Origin: Streptomyces hyaluromycini
Lineage (GTDB): Bacteria > Actinomycetota > Actinomycetes > Streptomycetales > Streptomycetaceae
Reading direction: 5' to 3'
Assembly: GCF_002217755.1 (NCBI RefSeq)
Contig: NZ_BCFL01000041.1
Span: forward strand, 1 to 64,000
DNA length: 64,000 nt
The first letter of the stretch is position 1; every line of letters starts with the position of its first letter. Below, piece by piece: positions 26,053-34,275 of this stretch. The translations under genes were made by a program, and so were the position numbers. The notes beneath the pieces were generated by a model. It saw only the letters and a program-made list of their open reading frames with translations, was not told the DNA's origin and made no database searches.

Positions 26053-26835
26053 ATGCCGTACGCAGACGTCAACGGGGCCCGCCTCTACTTCGAGGACAGT
26101 GGTGGTGAGGGTCCGGTCGTGGTCTTCAGCCACGGCAACCTCATGGACCGTGACATGTGGGTGCATCAGGTCGGGGTGCTGGCCGGGGACTTTCGGGTGG
26201 TCGTGTGGGACGAGCGGCTGCACGGCCGGACCGAGGACGACGGTAAGACCTACACCTACTGGGACTCGGCCGCCGACTTGATCGGGCTGCTGGATCACCT
26301 GGGCGTGCAACAGGCGGCGCTGGTGGGGCATTCGCAGGGCGGTTTCCTGTCGATGCGGGCCGCTTTGCTGGCACCTGAGCGGGTCAAGGCCCTGGTGCTG
26401 ATCGACACGACGTCGGTCTCCTGGCCGTCTGAGGCGCTGGCGCAGATGCGTGGTGTGTCGGAGGGATTCCGCGGTGCGGGTCCGCAGGCGGTGGCCCCGG
26501 TATTGCTGGGGATGCTGCTGGGACAGCCCGCGATCCACGATCGGTGGCTGGCGAAGTGGAGGGCGCAGCCGCGTGAGCGGCTCGCCGACGCGGTGCAGGT
26601 GTTGATGGGGGCGGATGACATCACCGGCCGGCTCGGTGAGATCACGGTGCCCGCTCTGGTCGTCCATGGCGACGCGGACCAGCCGATCCCATACCCGTTG
26701 GGCCAGAAACTGGCCGGGGAGATCCCCGGTGCCCAGGAGCTGGTCACCGTGACCGGGGCCGGACACACGCCGAACCTCACTCATCCCGACCAGGTCAACC
26801 CGGCGTTGGCCGGCTTCCTTCGCCGGTACGCCTGA
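26053..26835 (+). CDS. Alpha/beta hydrolase
   Basis: This 260-residue alpha/beta hydrolase has VVVFSHGNLMDRDMW (oxyanion HG), ALVGHSQGGFLSMR (nucleophile Ser), VVHGDADQPIPY (acid Asp) and VTGAGHTPNLTHP (catalytic His). It resembles small esterases and haloperoxidase-like enzymes; it has no signal peptide, so it is cytoplasmic. The ATG at 26053 has a GGAGGAAGGGAG ribosome site. An NTF2-like gene follows 148 bp later. The substrate is unknown. Confidence 0.88.
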   Translation: MPYADVNGARLYFEDSGGEGPVVVFSHGNLMDRDMWVHQVGVLAGDFRVVVWDERLHGRTEDDGKTYTYWDSAADLIGLLDHLGVQQAALVGHSQGGFLSMRAALLAPERVKALVLIDTTSVSWPSEALAQMRGVSEGFRGAGPQAVAPVLLGMLLGQPAIHDRWLAKWRAQPRERLADAVQVLMGADDITGRLGEITVPALVVHGDADQPIPYPLGQKLAGEIPGAQELVTVTGAGHTPNLTHPDQVNPALAGFLRRYA

Positions 26836-26983
26836 CGGCCCCACACCCCCGTGCGTGGCACCTGCGGCAGCCGTCAGCACGGCGCTGCTGCCCGCGGAGC
26901 GTCCTGGCGGACCTACGCACGCGGGTCCCAGCACCCGCCGTTTCAACGATCTTGCGCAACATCCCATTCTGAAAGGAACGACC

Positions 26984-27364
26984 ATGTCGACTCCCATCAC
27001 CGACCCGGCGCAGCTCCCCCCGGCCTTCGAGAAGGCCATGAACTCCGGGAATCTCGACGAGGTCCTGAGCCTGCTCGCGCCCGGTGCCGTCATGCGTACC
27101 GTCACCGGTGAGACCGTCACCGGTCAGGCGCTGCGCGACTACACGGCCGGGTCGATCGCCGGCAAGGCCCAGCTGTCCAACGGCCCGTCGCGCATCATCG
27201 CCGGCGACGACATCGCGTTCATCAGCGAGGAGTGGACCCTCGAGATCACCGGTCCCGACGGCAACCGGAAGAAGGCCACCGGCACCACGGCCAATGTCGC
27301 CCGCCGTGGTCAGGACGGCACCTGGCGCATGGCCATCCTCAACCCCCTCGGCACCGCCGCCTAA
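26984..27364 (+). CDS. NTF2/SnoaL-like protein
   Basis: This 126-residue small cone-fold protein of the ketosteroid-isomerase/NTF2-like type starts with the helix LPPAFEKAMNSGNLDEVLSL; LAPGAVMRTVTGETVTG and AFISEEWTLEITGPDG follow the fold order. It has a GAAAGGAACG ribosome site. Members serve as isomerases, dehydratases or ligand-binding subunits; no catalytic residues can be named here. Confidence 0.75.
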   Translation: MSTPITDPAQLPPAFEKAMNSGNLDEVLSLLAPGAVMRTVTGETVTGQALRDYTAGSIAGKAQLSNGPSRIIAGDDIAFISEEWTLEITGPDGNRKKATGTTANVARRGQDGTWRMAILNPLGTAA

Positions 27365-27575
27365 GCGTCCGTGGAGGGCCGGGCTCCCCGGCCGCCCGGC
27401 CACCCCCTTGGTCTTCCTCCACCACCGGGGTGGCTCGGTGACACGGGTGTGACCCGTGCGCGACGGCCTTGCGGGCGGCAAGGTCCCGCCCTTCGTGTGT
27501 GCGGGCCCGGCTTGTGGTGGGCGGAGGCGGCAGGCGCCGGGTTCCGGGCCGGAGGGCGTTCGGGACGCGGGCGGC

Positions 27576-28037
27576 TCAGGGTCGTATCTGCGGCGGGTGG
27601 GTGCCTCCCACCACGGCCAGGTCCTCGAAGCGGATCTCCTCGCCGCAGGCCGCGCAGTCCGCTCGGGTGTGCAGGACGGCACCGCATCGGTGCTGGAACT
27701 CCGCTGTGGCGATGCCGTCCCGGCAGTACGTGTCGCCCCACTCCTTGAGGGCGGCGAGTACGGGCAGCAGGGCCCGGCCCGCCTCCGTGAGGACGTATTC
27801 GTCGCGCGGCGGATGCTCGCTGTAGCGCCGCCGTTCCAAGACGCCGGCCGTCTCCAGCCGACGCAGCCGTGTGGACAGCAGCGTCCGGGAGAGCCCGACG
27901 GCGTCGGCGATCTCGGAGAAGCGCCGGTTGCCGTACAGCAGCTCGCGCACGATCAGCAGCGAGTGGCGTTCACCGACGACGGCTACCGCGTCGGCCACGG
28001 AACAGACACGGGGTGTCGGTGCAGATTCAGTACTCAC
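27576..28037 (-). CDS. HxlR-family transcriptional regulator
   Basis: This 153-residue protein has the HxlR winged helix (about 15-105: GERHSLLIVRELLYGNRRFS, IADAVGLSRTLLSTRLRRLE and YVLTEAGRALLPVL). The C-terminal tail holds three cysteines (HRCG...DCAACG) that could bind metal or sense thiol stress. The GTG start follows a TAACCT -10-like box by six bases, implying a leaderless mRNA, and lies inside one of three operator half-sites. It is divergent from the NTF2-like gene at 28131, its likely target together with the MBL gene after it. Confidence 0.9.
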   Translation of the reverse strand: MSTESAPTPRVCSVADAVAVVGERHSLLIVRELLYGNRRFSEIADAVGLSRTLLSTRLRRLETAGVLERRRYSEHPPRDEYVLTEAGRALLPVLAALKEWGDTYCRDGIATAEFQHRCGAVLHTRADCAACGEEIRFEDLAVVGGTHPPQIRP

Positions 28038-28082
28038 TGTGCTAGGTTAACGTCACCAGTGAGTACATTTTCTGTACCCACT
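28029..28082. promoter_or_regulatory. Divergent overlapping promoters with three HxlR half-sites
   Basis: Half-sites AGTACTCACT (28029-28038), AGTGAGTACA (28058-28067) and TGTACCCACT (28073-28082) alternate in orientation. Between the first two lie TAGGTT (28043-28048, plus strand) and TAACCT (28049-28044, minus strand), -10 boxes sharing the same bases. A protein bound here would shut both genes. Confidence 0.6.
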
Positions 28083-28130
28083 CCTGTGTGACAGCCAAGC
28101 CCCGCTTATGAACGACAAGAGGCGAACGCC

Positions 28131-28748
28131 ATGAGCAACGAAGCCAACAAGCAGGTCGTCCGCGCGGCCATCGACGACACCACCGGCCGCAAGAACCAGG
28201 TGCACCGGGTGCTGGCACAGGGCGACTTCGTCGTGACGCACGCCACGACCACGTTCCCCGACGGCGGCCAGGCCGCAGCCTTCGACCTCTGGCAGATCAC
28301 GGAAGGGCAGATCACCGGCCACTGGGGTGGCCAGGAGCCGCTCGTGGAACGGACGGCCAACGGTCACACCCAGGTCGACGGCGTCGCCGTCATCGACACG
28401 GCGGCCGACACGGACGCCACACGCAGGGTGACGGAAGAGACGGTGCGCACGATTCTGGTCGACAACGACTTCTCCGACCTGGACCACTACCTGGCGGGCG
28501 AGTCCTACACCCAGCACAATCCCCGCTTCGCCGACGGCATCAGCGGACTGGCGGCCGCACTGGGGGAGTTGGCGAAGTCCGGCCAGTCCCTCAAGTACTC
28601 CGACGTCCTGGACGTCGTCGCGGAGGGGAACTTCGCCTACGTCCGTTCGGTGGGCGTCTTCGCGGGCGCCGACTTCTTGTTCCACGACCTGTTCCGGGTG
28701 GCGGACGGGCGAGCCGTCGAGCACTGGGACGTCATTGCCCCGAGGTGA
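28131..28748 (+). CDS. Two-domain NTF2/SnoaL-like protein
   Basis: This 205-residue protein appears to hold two SnoaL/NTF2-like units: QVHRVLAQGDFVVTHATTTF...FDLWQITEGQITGHW (first) and VDNDFSDLDHYLAGESYTQH...HDLFRVADGRAVEHWDVI (second). The FD/HDLxRxxDGxxxEHWD pattern is typical of the polyketide-cyclase-like family. It stands divergently from an HxlR regulator, and its stop overlaps a GTG in frame with the downstream MBL-fold gene. The substrate is unknown. Confidence 0.8.
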   Translation: MSNEANKQVVRAAIDDTTGRKNQVHRVLAQGDFVVTHATTTFPDGGQAAAFDLWQITEGQITGHWGGQEPLVERTANGHTQVDGVAVIDTAADTDATRRVTEETVRTILVDNDFSDLDHYLAGESYTQHNPRFADGISGLAAALGELAKSGQSLKYSDVLDVVAEGNFAYVRSVGVFAGADFLFHDLFRVADGRAVEHWDVIAPR

Positions 28749-28822
28749 GAGGGGCGGCCGGGCTGTCCGGCCCGATCAAGGTGCCACCAGGCAACCACCA
28801 CACGGAAAAGAGCGTGGCAGAG

Positions 28823-29683
28823 ATGGTCTCCCAGACCGATCTGGCGTACGAAGTCTTCATCTCCGACCCGATCCCCACCAGCGTCACGGATCCCATCCCC
28901 AACGGAGAGCTGTTCTCCTGGTCGCCGATGTCGACCACACTGATCTACGGGGAGAAGAACGCGGTGCTGGTCGATCCGCCGCTGACGATCGAGCAGGCCC
29001 GGAGGGTGGGTGACTGGGTCGAACAGTCGGGCAAGCACCTTGAACACATCTTCATCACGCACGGCCACGGTGACCATTGGTTCGGCTCCGGCCCTCTGGT
29101 CGAGCGCTTCCCCGGCGCCGTGGTACTCGCCGGCGAGGACAGCATCCGTCTCATGCGGCAGCAGAGCTCGGCGGAATTCAGAAAGGCCCAGTGGGACAAC
29201 CTGTTCCCCGGTCAGATCCCGCCGACTCCCGTGCTCGCACAGCCCGTACCACCGCAAGGATTTCTTCTGGAGGGCAACGTTCTGCGCTCCGTCGAAGTCG
29301 GGCACAGCGATACCGACGGCACCACCGTGCTGCACGTTCCCTCGATCGGGCTCGTCGTCGCCGGCGATGTCGTTTACAACGGCGTGCACGCGTACCTCTC
29401 CGAATCTGCGGACGGCGGGCGTGCACAGTGGCTTCAGGCGCTCGACGCGGTCGGGCGTCTCGCGCCGCGCCACGTCGTCTGCGGGCACAAGAACAAGGCA
29501 CTTCCGGACAGTCCGGCCACCATCGAGGAAACCCGGCAGTACATCCGTGACGCGGACCGGCTCCTGAAGGAGGCAACGAGCCGGATCGAATTCTTCGATG
29601 CCCTGTGCTCCCTCCATCCCGAACGCCTCAACCAGGCGGTCGTGTGGCTCACGGCCACCGCGCTCATGGACGCCCAGAGCTGA
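28823..29683 (+). CDS. MBL-fold metallo-hydrolase
   Basis: This protein (286 residues from the ATG at 28823) has the metallo-beta-lactamase fold with an intact metal motif, FITHGHGDHWFGSGPL (HxHxDH), then VEVGHSDTDGTTVLHVP (His), VVAGDVVYNGVH (bridging Asp) and HVVCGHKNK (last His). It is a cytoplasmic hydrolase or thiol/lactone-acting enzyme of unknown substrate. An earlier GTG at 28745 overlaps the preceding stop and would add 26 unconserved-looking residues; either start is possible. It is likely in one operon with the NTF2-like gene, controlled by HxlR. Confidence 0.85.
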   Translation: MVSQTDLAYEVFISDPIPTSVTDPIPNGELFSWSPMSTTLIYGEKNAVLVDPPLTIEQARRVGDWVEQSGKHLEHIFITHGHGDHWFGSGPLVERFPGAVVLAGEDSIRLMRQQSSAEFRKAQWDNLFPGQIPPTPVLAQPVPPQGFLLEGNVLRSVEVGHSDTDGTTVLHVPSIGLVVAGDVVYNGVHAYLSESADGGRAQWLQALDAVGRLAPRHVVCGHKNKALPDSPATIEETRQYIRDADRLLKEATSRIEFFDALCSLHPERLNQAVVWLTATALMDAQS

Positions 29684-29810
29684 ACCTGGGACCAGCTTCG
29701 GCCGCAGCGCGATGAGGGGTGCCCCGTAGCTGTGTTGCGCCACTGCCGTCAGTACGCCGACGCCAGGCGTCGGGCCTGAGACGTCGGGTGCTGAAGGGGA
29801 TCTTCAGGAC

Positions 29811-29828
29811 GTTCAGCGGATCTTCAGC
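29811..29828 (+). promoter_or_regulatory. TTCAG-type 11-bp direct repeat upstream of the secreted-protein gene
   Basis: GTTCAGC (29811-29817) and CTTCAGC (29822-29828) are 11 bp apart, with a further TTCAGG at 29803. Ten bases later GAGGGT occupies the -10 position. The layout matches the GTTCAGG repeats before the DUF347 genes, though this site is the weakest. Confidence 0.45.
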
Positions 29829-29931
29829 GGGCAGGGTCGAGGGTTGCCTCGTTCTCGATCCCGGGGGGAACGGGGCCGGACATGTGCTGCCGGTATCCCT
29901 GCCTCCCCTCATCTGTGTAGGAGTTGATCGC

Positions 29932-30294
29932 ATGAAGGTGCGTAGCAACAGCATCTTGCGTCGTCGGGGTGCCGTGATGGCCGGCGCACTGGCCGTACTG
30001 CTCGCCTCGGGCGGGGTTGCCGCTGCGGCCTCGACCGGCAGCGGTACCGCCGAGCATGACGGCGTCACGGTGTCCGAGGCGCCCGGCAACCCGCACCCGC
30101 ACCACATCAAGCCGGGCACGGCCAAGAAGGTGCGCGACCTCACGGTCGTCGAGGGTGGCCCCGTCACGGGCGAGGAGCCGTCCCTCGTCGAGGTGCCCGG
30201 CGCGCAGCCGAAGGGCTGGGATCTCGGCGAGGCCACGCCGGTGAAGGACGCCCCGGTCGTCGTCGGCGGCGAAGGCAACACCACACTGCGCTAG
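29932..30294 (+). CDS. Small secreted protein of unknown function
   Basis: This 120-residue protein starts with basic residues and a hydrophobic stretch (RRRGAVMAGALAVLLASGGV, then AAAAS), a clear Sec signal peptide with cleavage near residues 33-36. The mature part is short, charged and proline-rich (KPGTAKKVRDLTVVEGGPV, GAQPKGWDLGEATPVKDAPV) and matches nothing I recognise. A TAGGAG ribosome site precedes the ATG. The upstream region carries a TTCAG direct repeat. The stop TAG coincides with the left end of a MITE; removing the MITE would leave the same stop. Confidence 0.75.
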   Translation: MKVRSNSILRRRGAVMAGALAVLLASGGVAAAASTGSGTAEHDGVTVSEAPGNPHPHHIKPGTAKKVRDLTVVEGGPVTGEEPSLVEVPGAQPKGWDLGEATPVKDAPVVVGGEGNTTLR

Positions 30295-30466
30295 GGCCTG
30301 TCTGACAATTCCCGTCGTCGCCCGGAGGGCGGCCTCGCGGCGTCAGGTGCGTGCTCTCGGCGTGCCGGGCGTAGGCCCTCGTACTGGACGTACTTGGGTC
30401 TGCGCCCGGTGCGGCGAGAGTGCGTGCATGGCGTCGCGAGGCAGACGGGCATTGTCAGACAGGCCC
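30294..30466. mobile_element. 173-bp MITE with 16-bp inverted repeats and TA target duplication
   Basis: Perfect 16-bp terminal inverted repeats GGGCCTGTCTGACAAT (30294-30309) and ATTGTCAGACAGGCCC (30451-30466) are flanked by TA on both sides (30292-30293 and 30467-30468). The interior (157 including the arms) has no gene. TA duplication points to mobilisation by an IS630/Tc1-mariner-type transposase encoded elsewhere. I recall similar GGGCCTGTCTGACA-ended elements as recurrent in Streptomyces genomes, but cannot check copy number. Confidence 0.85.
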
Positions 30467-30516
30467 TAGCCGCACAGCGACGGGGCAGAGGTGGGGCTGC
30501 CGCGCCGCAACCACAA

Positions 30517-30548
30517 AACGCCCGGCCGGAGACGTCCGGCCGGGCGTT
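30517..30548. terminator. Strong hairpin terminator
   Basis: A perfect 14-bp stem, AACGCCCGGCCGGA (30517-30530) with 30535-30548 and a four-base loop, preceded by CAAAA. It probably ends the secreted-protein transcript past the MITE. Confidence 0.7.
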
Positions 30549-30734
30549 CGACGTGTCGCGACTCCGCTCGAAGGCCCCTCCTTCTCCCCGGAGTGGATCG
30601 CCGGGAAGTCGGATTCTGACCATGGAGAGTCGTCTGCGTACCCGGCAACGACGGGCTTCTGAACATAGTTTTGACGGCATCGGCCCGGCCGATGCAGGGG
30701 GCCGGGTGACGGATTTCGGAAAGGACGAAGCGCG

Positions 30735-31385
30735 ATGAGTTCTGTGGAGCGCATTCGGCTGACCTATGCCTTCGACGCCTACTGCGGCTGGTGCTACGGC
30801 TTCGGACCCGCCTTGCACGAGTTCGCCACCGCCAACGCGGACCGGATCGAGCTGCGAGTGCTGTCCGGCGGTCTGTTCACCGGCTCGCGCGCACTTCCGG
30901 TGTCGTCCTACCCGCACATCCCCGGCGCCAACGAGCGCATCACGCAGCTGACCGGTGTCACTTTCGGCGACGGTTACCTGGCCGCGCTGGCGGACGGAAA
31001 CGTGGTGATGGACTCCGCCGATGCCGCCGCCGGCCTGGTCGCGCTGCGCAGCCGGCCAGGTGTGAACGCCCTGGACGCGGCGGCCGCGATGCAGCGTGCT
31101 TGGTACCGTGACGGCCGCAGCCTGTCCGCTGCCGGAGTGTACCGGGAGCTCGCGGCCGAGCTGGGTGTGGACGCCGAGGCGGTGGCGGCCGCGTTCGCTT
31201 CGCCCGCCGCCCGTGCCGAGGCGGAGGCCGACTTCCTCAAGGTGCGCCGTCTGGGCGTCGATGCCTACCCGACGCTGCTGCTGCACACCGCCCACGGCAT
31301 CGACCGTCTGGGCGGCCCGGTCGCCTCGGCCGGCGCGCTCACCCATGCCCTGGACCAGCACGTGGACGCCACCACGGCCGTCTGA
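30735..31385 (+). CDS. DsbA-family (FrnE-like) protein
   Basis: This 216-residue thioredoxin-fold protein of the DsbA/FrnE group has the active-site DAYCGWCYGFGP near the N-terminus (residues about 14-25) and the cis-proline region LGVDAYPTLLL near the C-terminus, with a helical insert between. No signal peptide is seen, so it acts in the cytoplasm, probably as an oxidoreductase or isomerase. A degenerate MBL-fold gene follows after 37 bp, forming a probable operon. Confidence 0.87.
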   Translation: MSSVERIRLTYAFDAYCGWCYGFGPALHEFATANADRIELRVLSGGLFTGSRALPVSSYPHIPGANERITQLTGVTFGDGYLAALADGNVVMDSADAAAGLVALRSRPGVNALDAAAAMQRAWYRDGRSLSAAGVYRELAAELGVDAEAVAAAFASPAARAEAEADFLKVRRLGVDAYPTLLLHTAHGIDRLGGPVASAGALTHALDQHVDATTAV

Positions 31386-31422
31386 AGCCACCTTCACACA
31401 ACCCCTCGAAGGGCGTGCACCC

Positions 31423-32232
31423 ATGTCCAGCCTGACGTATTGCGTTCACACGGCCGGCGACACCGGCCTGAACAAGTCGTCCGTCCTCGTCACGGGCGAG
31501 CGCGAAGCACTCCTGGTCGACGGCCAGTTCACGCTCGCCGAGCAGCACCGGGTCCTGGCGGACGTCATCGACAGCGGCAAGGAGCTGACCACCGTCGTGG
31601 TCACCACCGCCGACCCCGACTACTACTTCGGCCTCGAAGTGATCCGCCAGGCGTTCCCGCAGGTGCGGATCGTCGCCACCGCCACCACCGCGGCGCGGAT
31701 CAGGAGCAGTTGGCAGGGCAAGCTCAAGACCTGGGCACACCTGGGCAGGAACCTGCCCACCGAGGTGATCGTCCCGGAGGTGCTGCAAGGAGACCACGTC
31801 AGCATCGAGGGCCACGACTTCGAACTGCGCGGCGGCCACCCCGACCTGGTCTGGCGCACCCAGTACCTGTGGCAGCCCGAGGACCGCGCGGTGGTGGGCG
31901 GGGTCCTGCTCTTCGCCGGTCTGCATGTGTGGACCGCCGACACCCCCACACCGCGTGAGCGGCACGCCTGGGCCGGGACGCTCGCCGAGATGGAGCTGCT
32001 CGCCCCGCGGCTCGTGGTCGCCGGCCACCGTTGCGCCGACTCCGCCACCGACGCTTCGGTGATCGGCTTCACCCGCAGCTACCTCGCCGGGTTCGAGGAG
32101 GAACTGGCCAAGCACCCCAACGACTCCGAGGCTCTGAAGTCCGCGATGCTCCGGCGTCACCCAGACCTGGGCCTGGCGGTGGCTCTGGACCTGGGCACCA
32201 AGGTCGCCACCGGCGAGATGAGCTGGGGCTGA
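31423..32232 (+). CDS. MBL-fold protein with degenerate metal site
   Basis: This 269-residue metallo-beta-lactamase-fold protein has the N-terminal strands NKSSVLVTGEREALLVDGQF. The metal motif HxHxDH is replaced by TTADPDYYFG, leaving only one aspartate, and the later LFAGLHVWTA and VVAGHRCADS keep some of the remaining positions. Zinc hydrolysis is therefore doubtful; it may bind another ligand or use a different metal set. It probably shares an operon with the DsbA-like gene. The start was set at the ATG at 31423, well inside a longer open frame. Confidence 0.8.
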   Translation: MSSLTYCVHTAGDTGLNKSSVLVTGEREALLVDGQFTLAEQHRVLADVIDSGKELTTVVVTTADPDYYFGLEVIRQAFPQVRIVATATTAARIRSSWQGKLKTWAHLGRNLPTEVIVPEVLQGDHVSIEGHDFELRGGHPDLVWRTQYLWQPEDRAVVGGVLLFAGLHVWTADTPTPRERHAWAGTLAEMELLAPRLVVAGHRCADSATDASVIGFTRSYLAGFEEELAKHPNDSEALKSAMLRRHPDLGLAVALDLGTKVATGEMSWG

Positions 32233-32260
32233 CCCGTACTCACGACGGGCCCGTGCGCCC

Positions 32261-32286
32261 GGTGGTGGGCCACCGTGACCACCACC
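32261..32286. terminator. Bidirectional hairpin between convergent genes
   Basis: GGTGGTGG (32261-32268) pairs with CCACCACC (32279-32286) across a ten-base loop, between the convergent MBL-fold and AraC genes. Confidence 0.5.
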
Positions 32287-32393
32287 CGGCGCACGACCGC
32301 CGCGGAGTCCGTCCTGACCGGCGTTTTCCCCAACCGCCGACGGCGTACATAGCCCGGATCTCTGTCTCTTGGTCACGCTCGCGGGAGCGGCGC

Positions 32394-33347
32394 TCATCGC
32401 CCAGGTCGCCTGACGTCGGGCGTTTCGCTTCCGGCGTCCTGCGAGGAGCGGCCGCGGACGGTCGCGCGGAAGGCGATCGGAGACTGGCCGGTGCGCTGGT
32501 GGAAGAACTTGCTGAAGTTGGTGGCGCTGCTGAAGCCCAGCTGCGCCGCGACACGGGCGGCCGATTGATCGCCGTGCGCCAGGAGGCGCTTGGCTTCCAG
32601 GACGACCCGCTGGTCGATGAACTCCTTCGCCCCCACTCCGGCTCCGGTCAGCGCGGCCCTGGACAGGGTGCGGGGTGAGTAGCCCAGGGCTCGGGCGTAG
32701 TCCTCCAGGCGGCGGGTGCGGGTGAAGTCGCGTTCGACCGCGTCACGGAAGTGCAGGAATGTCTCCCCCGGGTCCGGTGCCGGGCTGCCGACGGGCGCGG
32801 TGCGCTGCGAAAGGCGCAGCACGAGGACTGCCAGCAGGTGGCGCAACACCGCCACGTGCGCTTCCAGGGAGATGCCGCGCAACGCCTGGAACTCCAGCGC
32901 CAGATGGTCCACGGCCGTCTCCAGTGCGTGACGGTCCTCGGGCCCGGGGACCTGGAGCGCGGGGGCGTACGGATCGTCCATCCGCGCTGCGGCCACGGTG
33001 GCCGGATCCAGGAAGTCGCCCTCGAAGAGGACCAGTGTGCCCTCGGCGTCGTCCAGATCACCCCACTGCTGCACCTGACCGGGCCGGGTCCAGAGCCAGG
33101 AGCCCGGTTCGAGGGCGTAGCCGGTGAAATCCACCGTGTGCCACAACGAGCCGCTGGAGAGGGTGATCAGGTGGTGGAACGTGGGCCGCTGCGGTGCCTG
33201 CAGCCGTCCTTGGCCCATGTGGACGGAGGCCCGCTCCCGCAGGTCGGCCAGAGAGATGATTTCGATGCCGGCAGGTGTGCCGACGGCGGGAGCGAAGCTG
33301 ATGTCCGTGATCTCCCGCGATGTGCCCTGTCGTTTTCTCACCGTCAC
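32394..33347 (-). CDS. AraC-family transcriptional regulator
   Basis: This 317-residue AraC protein has an N-terminal sensor domain (about 25-170, with FHHLITLSSGSLWHTVDFTG and SWLWTRPGQVQQW) and a C-terminal HTH pair (about 210-300, YARALGYSPRTLSRAALTGA and RVAAQLGFSSATNFSKFFHQ). It is similar across its length to the regulator at 24909-25805. It is divergent from the WrbA-like flavoprotein gene with a 171-bp gap, so that gene is the probable target. Confidence 0.88.
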   Translation of the reverse strand: MTVRKRQGTSREITDISFAPAVGTPAGIEIISLADLRERASVHMGQGRLQAPQRPTFHHLITLSSGSLWHTVDFTGYALEPGSWLWTRPGQVQQWGDLDDAEGTLVLFEGDFLDPATVAAARMDDPYAPALQVPGPEDRHALETAVDHLALEFQALRGISLEAHVAVLRHLLAVLVLRLSQRTAPVGSPAPDPGETFLHFRDAVERDFTRTRRLEDYARALGYSPRTLSRAALTGAGVGAKEFIDQRVVLEAKRLLAHGDQSAARVAAQLGFSSATNFSKFFHQRTGQSPIAFRATVRGRSSQDAGSETPDVRRPGR

Positions 33348-33518
33348 CAGTAGCCACCATCACGCAGGGAACCTGGCCGACGCCAGCGTAACCGGAGTGG
33401 CCGCCACACCCAAGTGTCGGATTTTCACCATGATCTGTCAGCCTCCCACCCGGTTCACCTGCGAGGACGCCAATAAGTTGAATCTCGAAGCTTTCGTTTT
33501 CGAGCGTAGGAGGTACTT

Positions 33519-34109
33519 GTGACTTCGCCCATCGTGTCCATCGCCTATCACTCCGGCTACGGCCACACCGCCGTCATTGCCGAGGCCGTCCAGCGTGGCG
33601 CCAAGGAAGCCGGCGCCGTCGTGAACCTGATCGCCGTCGGTGAGATCACCGACGCCCAGTGGAGGCAGCTGGACGCCTCGGACGCGATCATCTTCGGTTC
33701 CCCCACCTACATGGGAACCGCTGCCACCGCCTTCCACGGCTTCGCGGAGGCCAGTTCCGAGCGTTGGTTCGGGCAGGCCTGGAAGGACAAGCTGGCGGCC
33801 GGATTCACCAACTCGGCCTCCAAGGCGGGCGACAAGCAGTCGACTCTCCAGTACTTCGCGACGCTGGCGTCGCAGCACGGTATGCACTGGATCGCGCTCG
33901 GTCTGCCGGGTGGCTGGAACTCGTCCAAGGGGAGCGAGAACGATCTCAACAGGCTGGGCTTCTTCCTCGGTGCCGCCGCTCAGTCCAACGCGGATCAGGG
34001 GACCGAGGGAGTGACGGCCAGCGACATCGCCACCGCCGAGGCGCTGGGGCGTCGCGTCGCGGATGCCGCCGCCACATGGGTGGCCGGCCGCGCCGCACGC
34101 GCCGCCTGA
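33519..34109 (+). CDS. Flavodoxin-fold NAD(P)H:quinone oxidoreductase (WrbA-like)
   Basis: This 196-residue flavodoxin-fold protein has the FMN-phosphate loop IAYHSGYGHTAVIAEAV, then IIFGSPTYMGTAATAFHGFA and the C-terminal GLPGGWNSS region. WrbA-type enzymes reduce quinones by two electrons and protect against redox stress; they are cytoplasmic tetramers. The GTG start has an AGGAGG ribosome site. The divergent AraC regulator suggests inducible expression. Length is normal for the family. Confidence 0.88.
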   Translation: MTSPIVSIAYHSGYGHTAVIAEAVQRGAKEAGAVVNLIAVGEITDAQWRQLDASDAIIFGSPTYMGTAATAFHGFAEASSERWFGQAWKDKLAAGFTNSASKAGDKQSTLQYFATLASQHGMHWIALGLPGGWNSSKGSENDLNRLGFFLGAAAQSNADQGTEGVTASDIATAEALGRRVADAAATWVAGRAARAA

Positions 34110-34275
34110 TCGCGGGCCCTCGCCCCGGTTGCCGGGCGGGTTTCCGCACGGCGCCGGGGCGGGCGGCAGATCCTTGGCCGGGTTGCCGACCATGCGAGTC
34201 GAGGGGGTCTCCTGCAAAGCGGAGCCGACGGGCGGGGGCAGGTCATTTCCGGCCCCGCACCACGAGGAGCCCACA

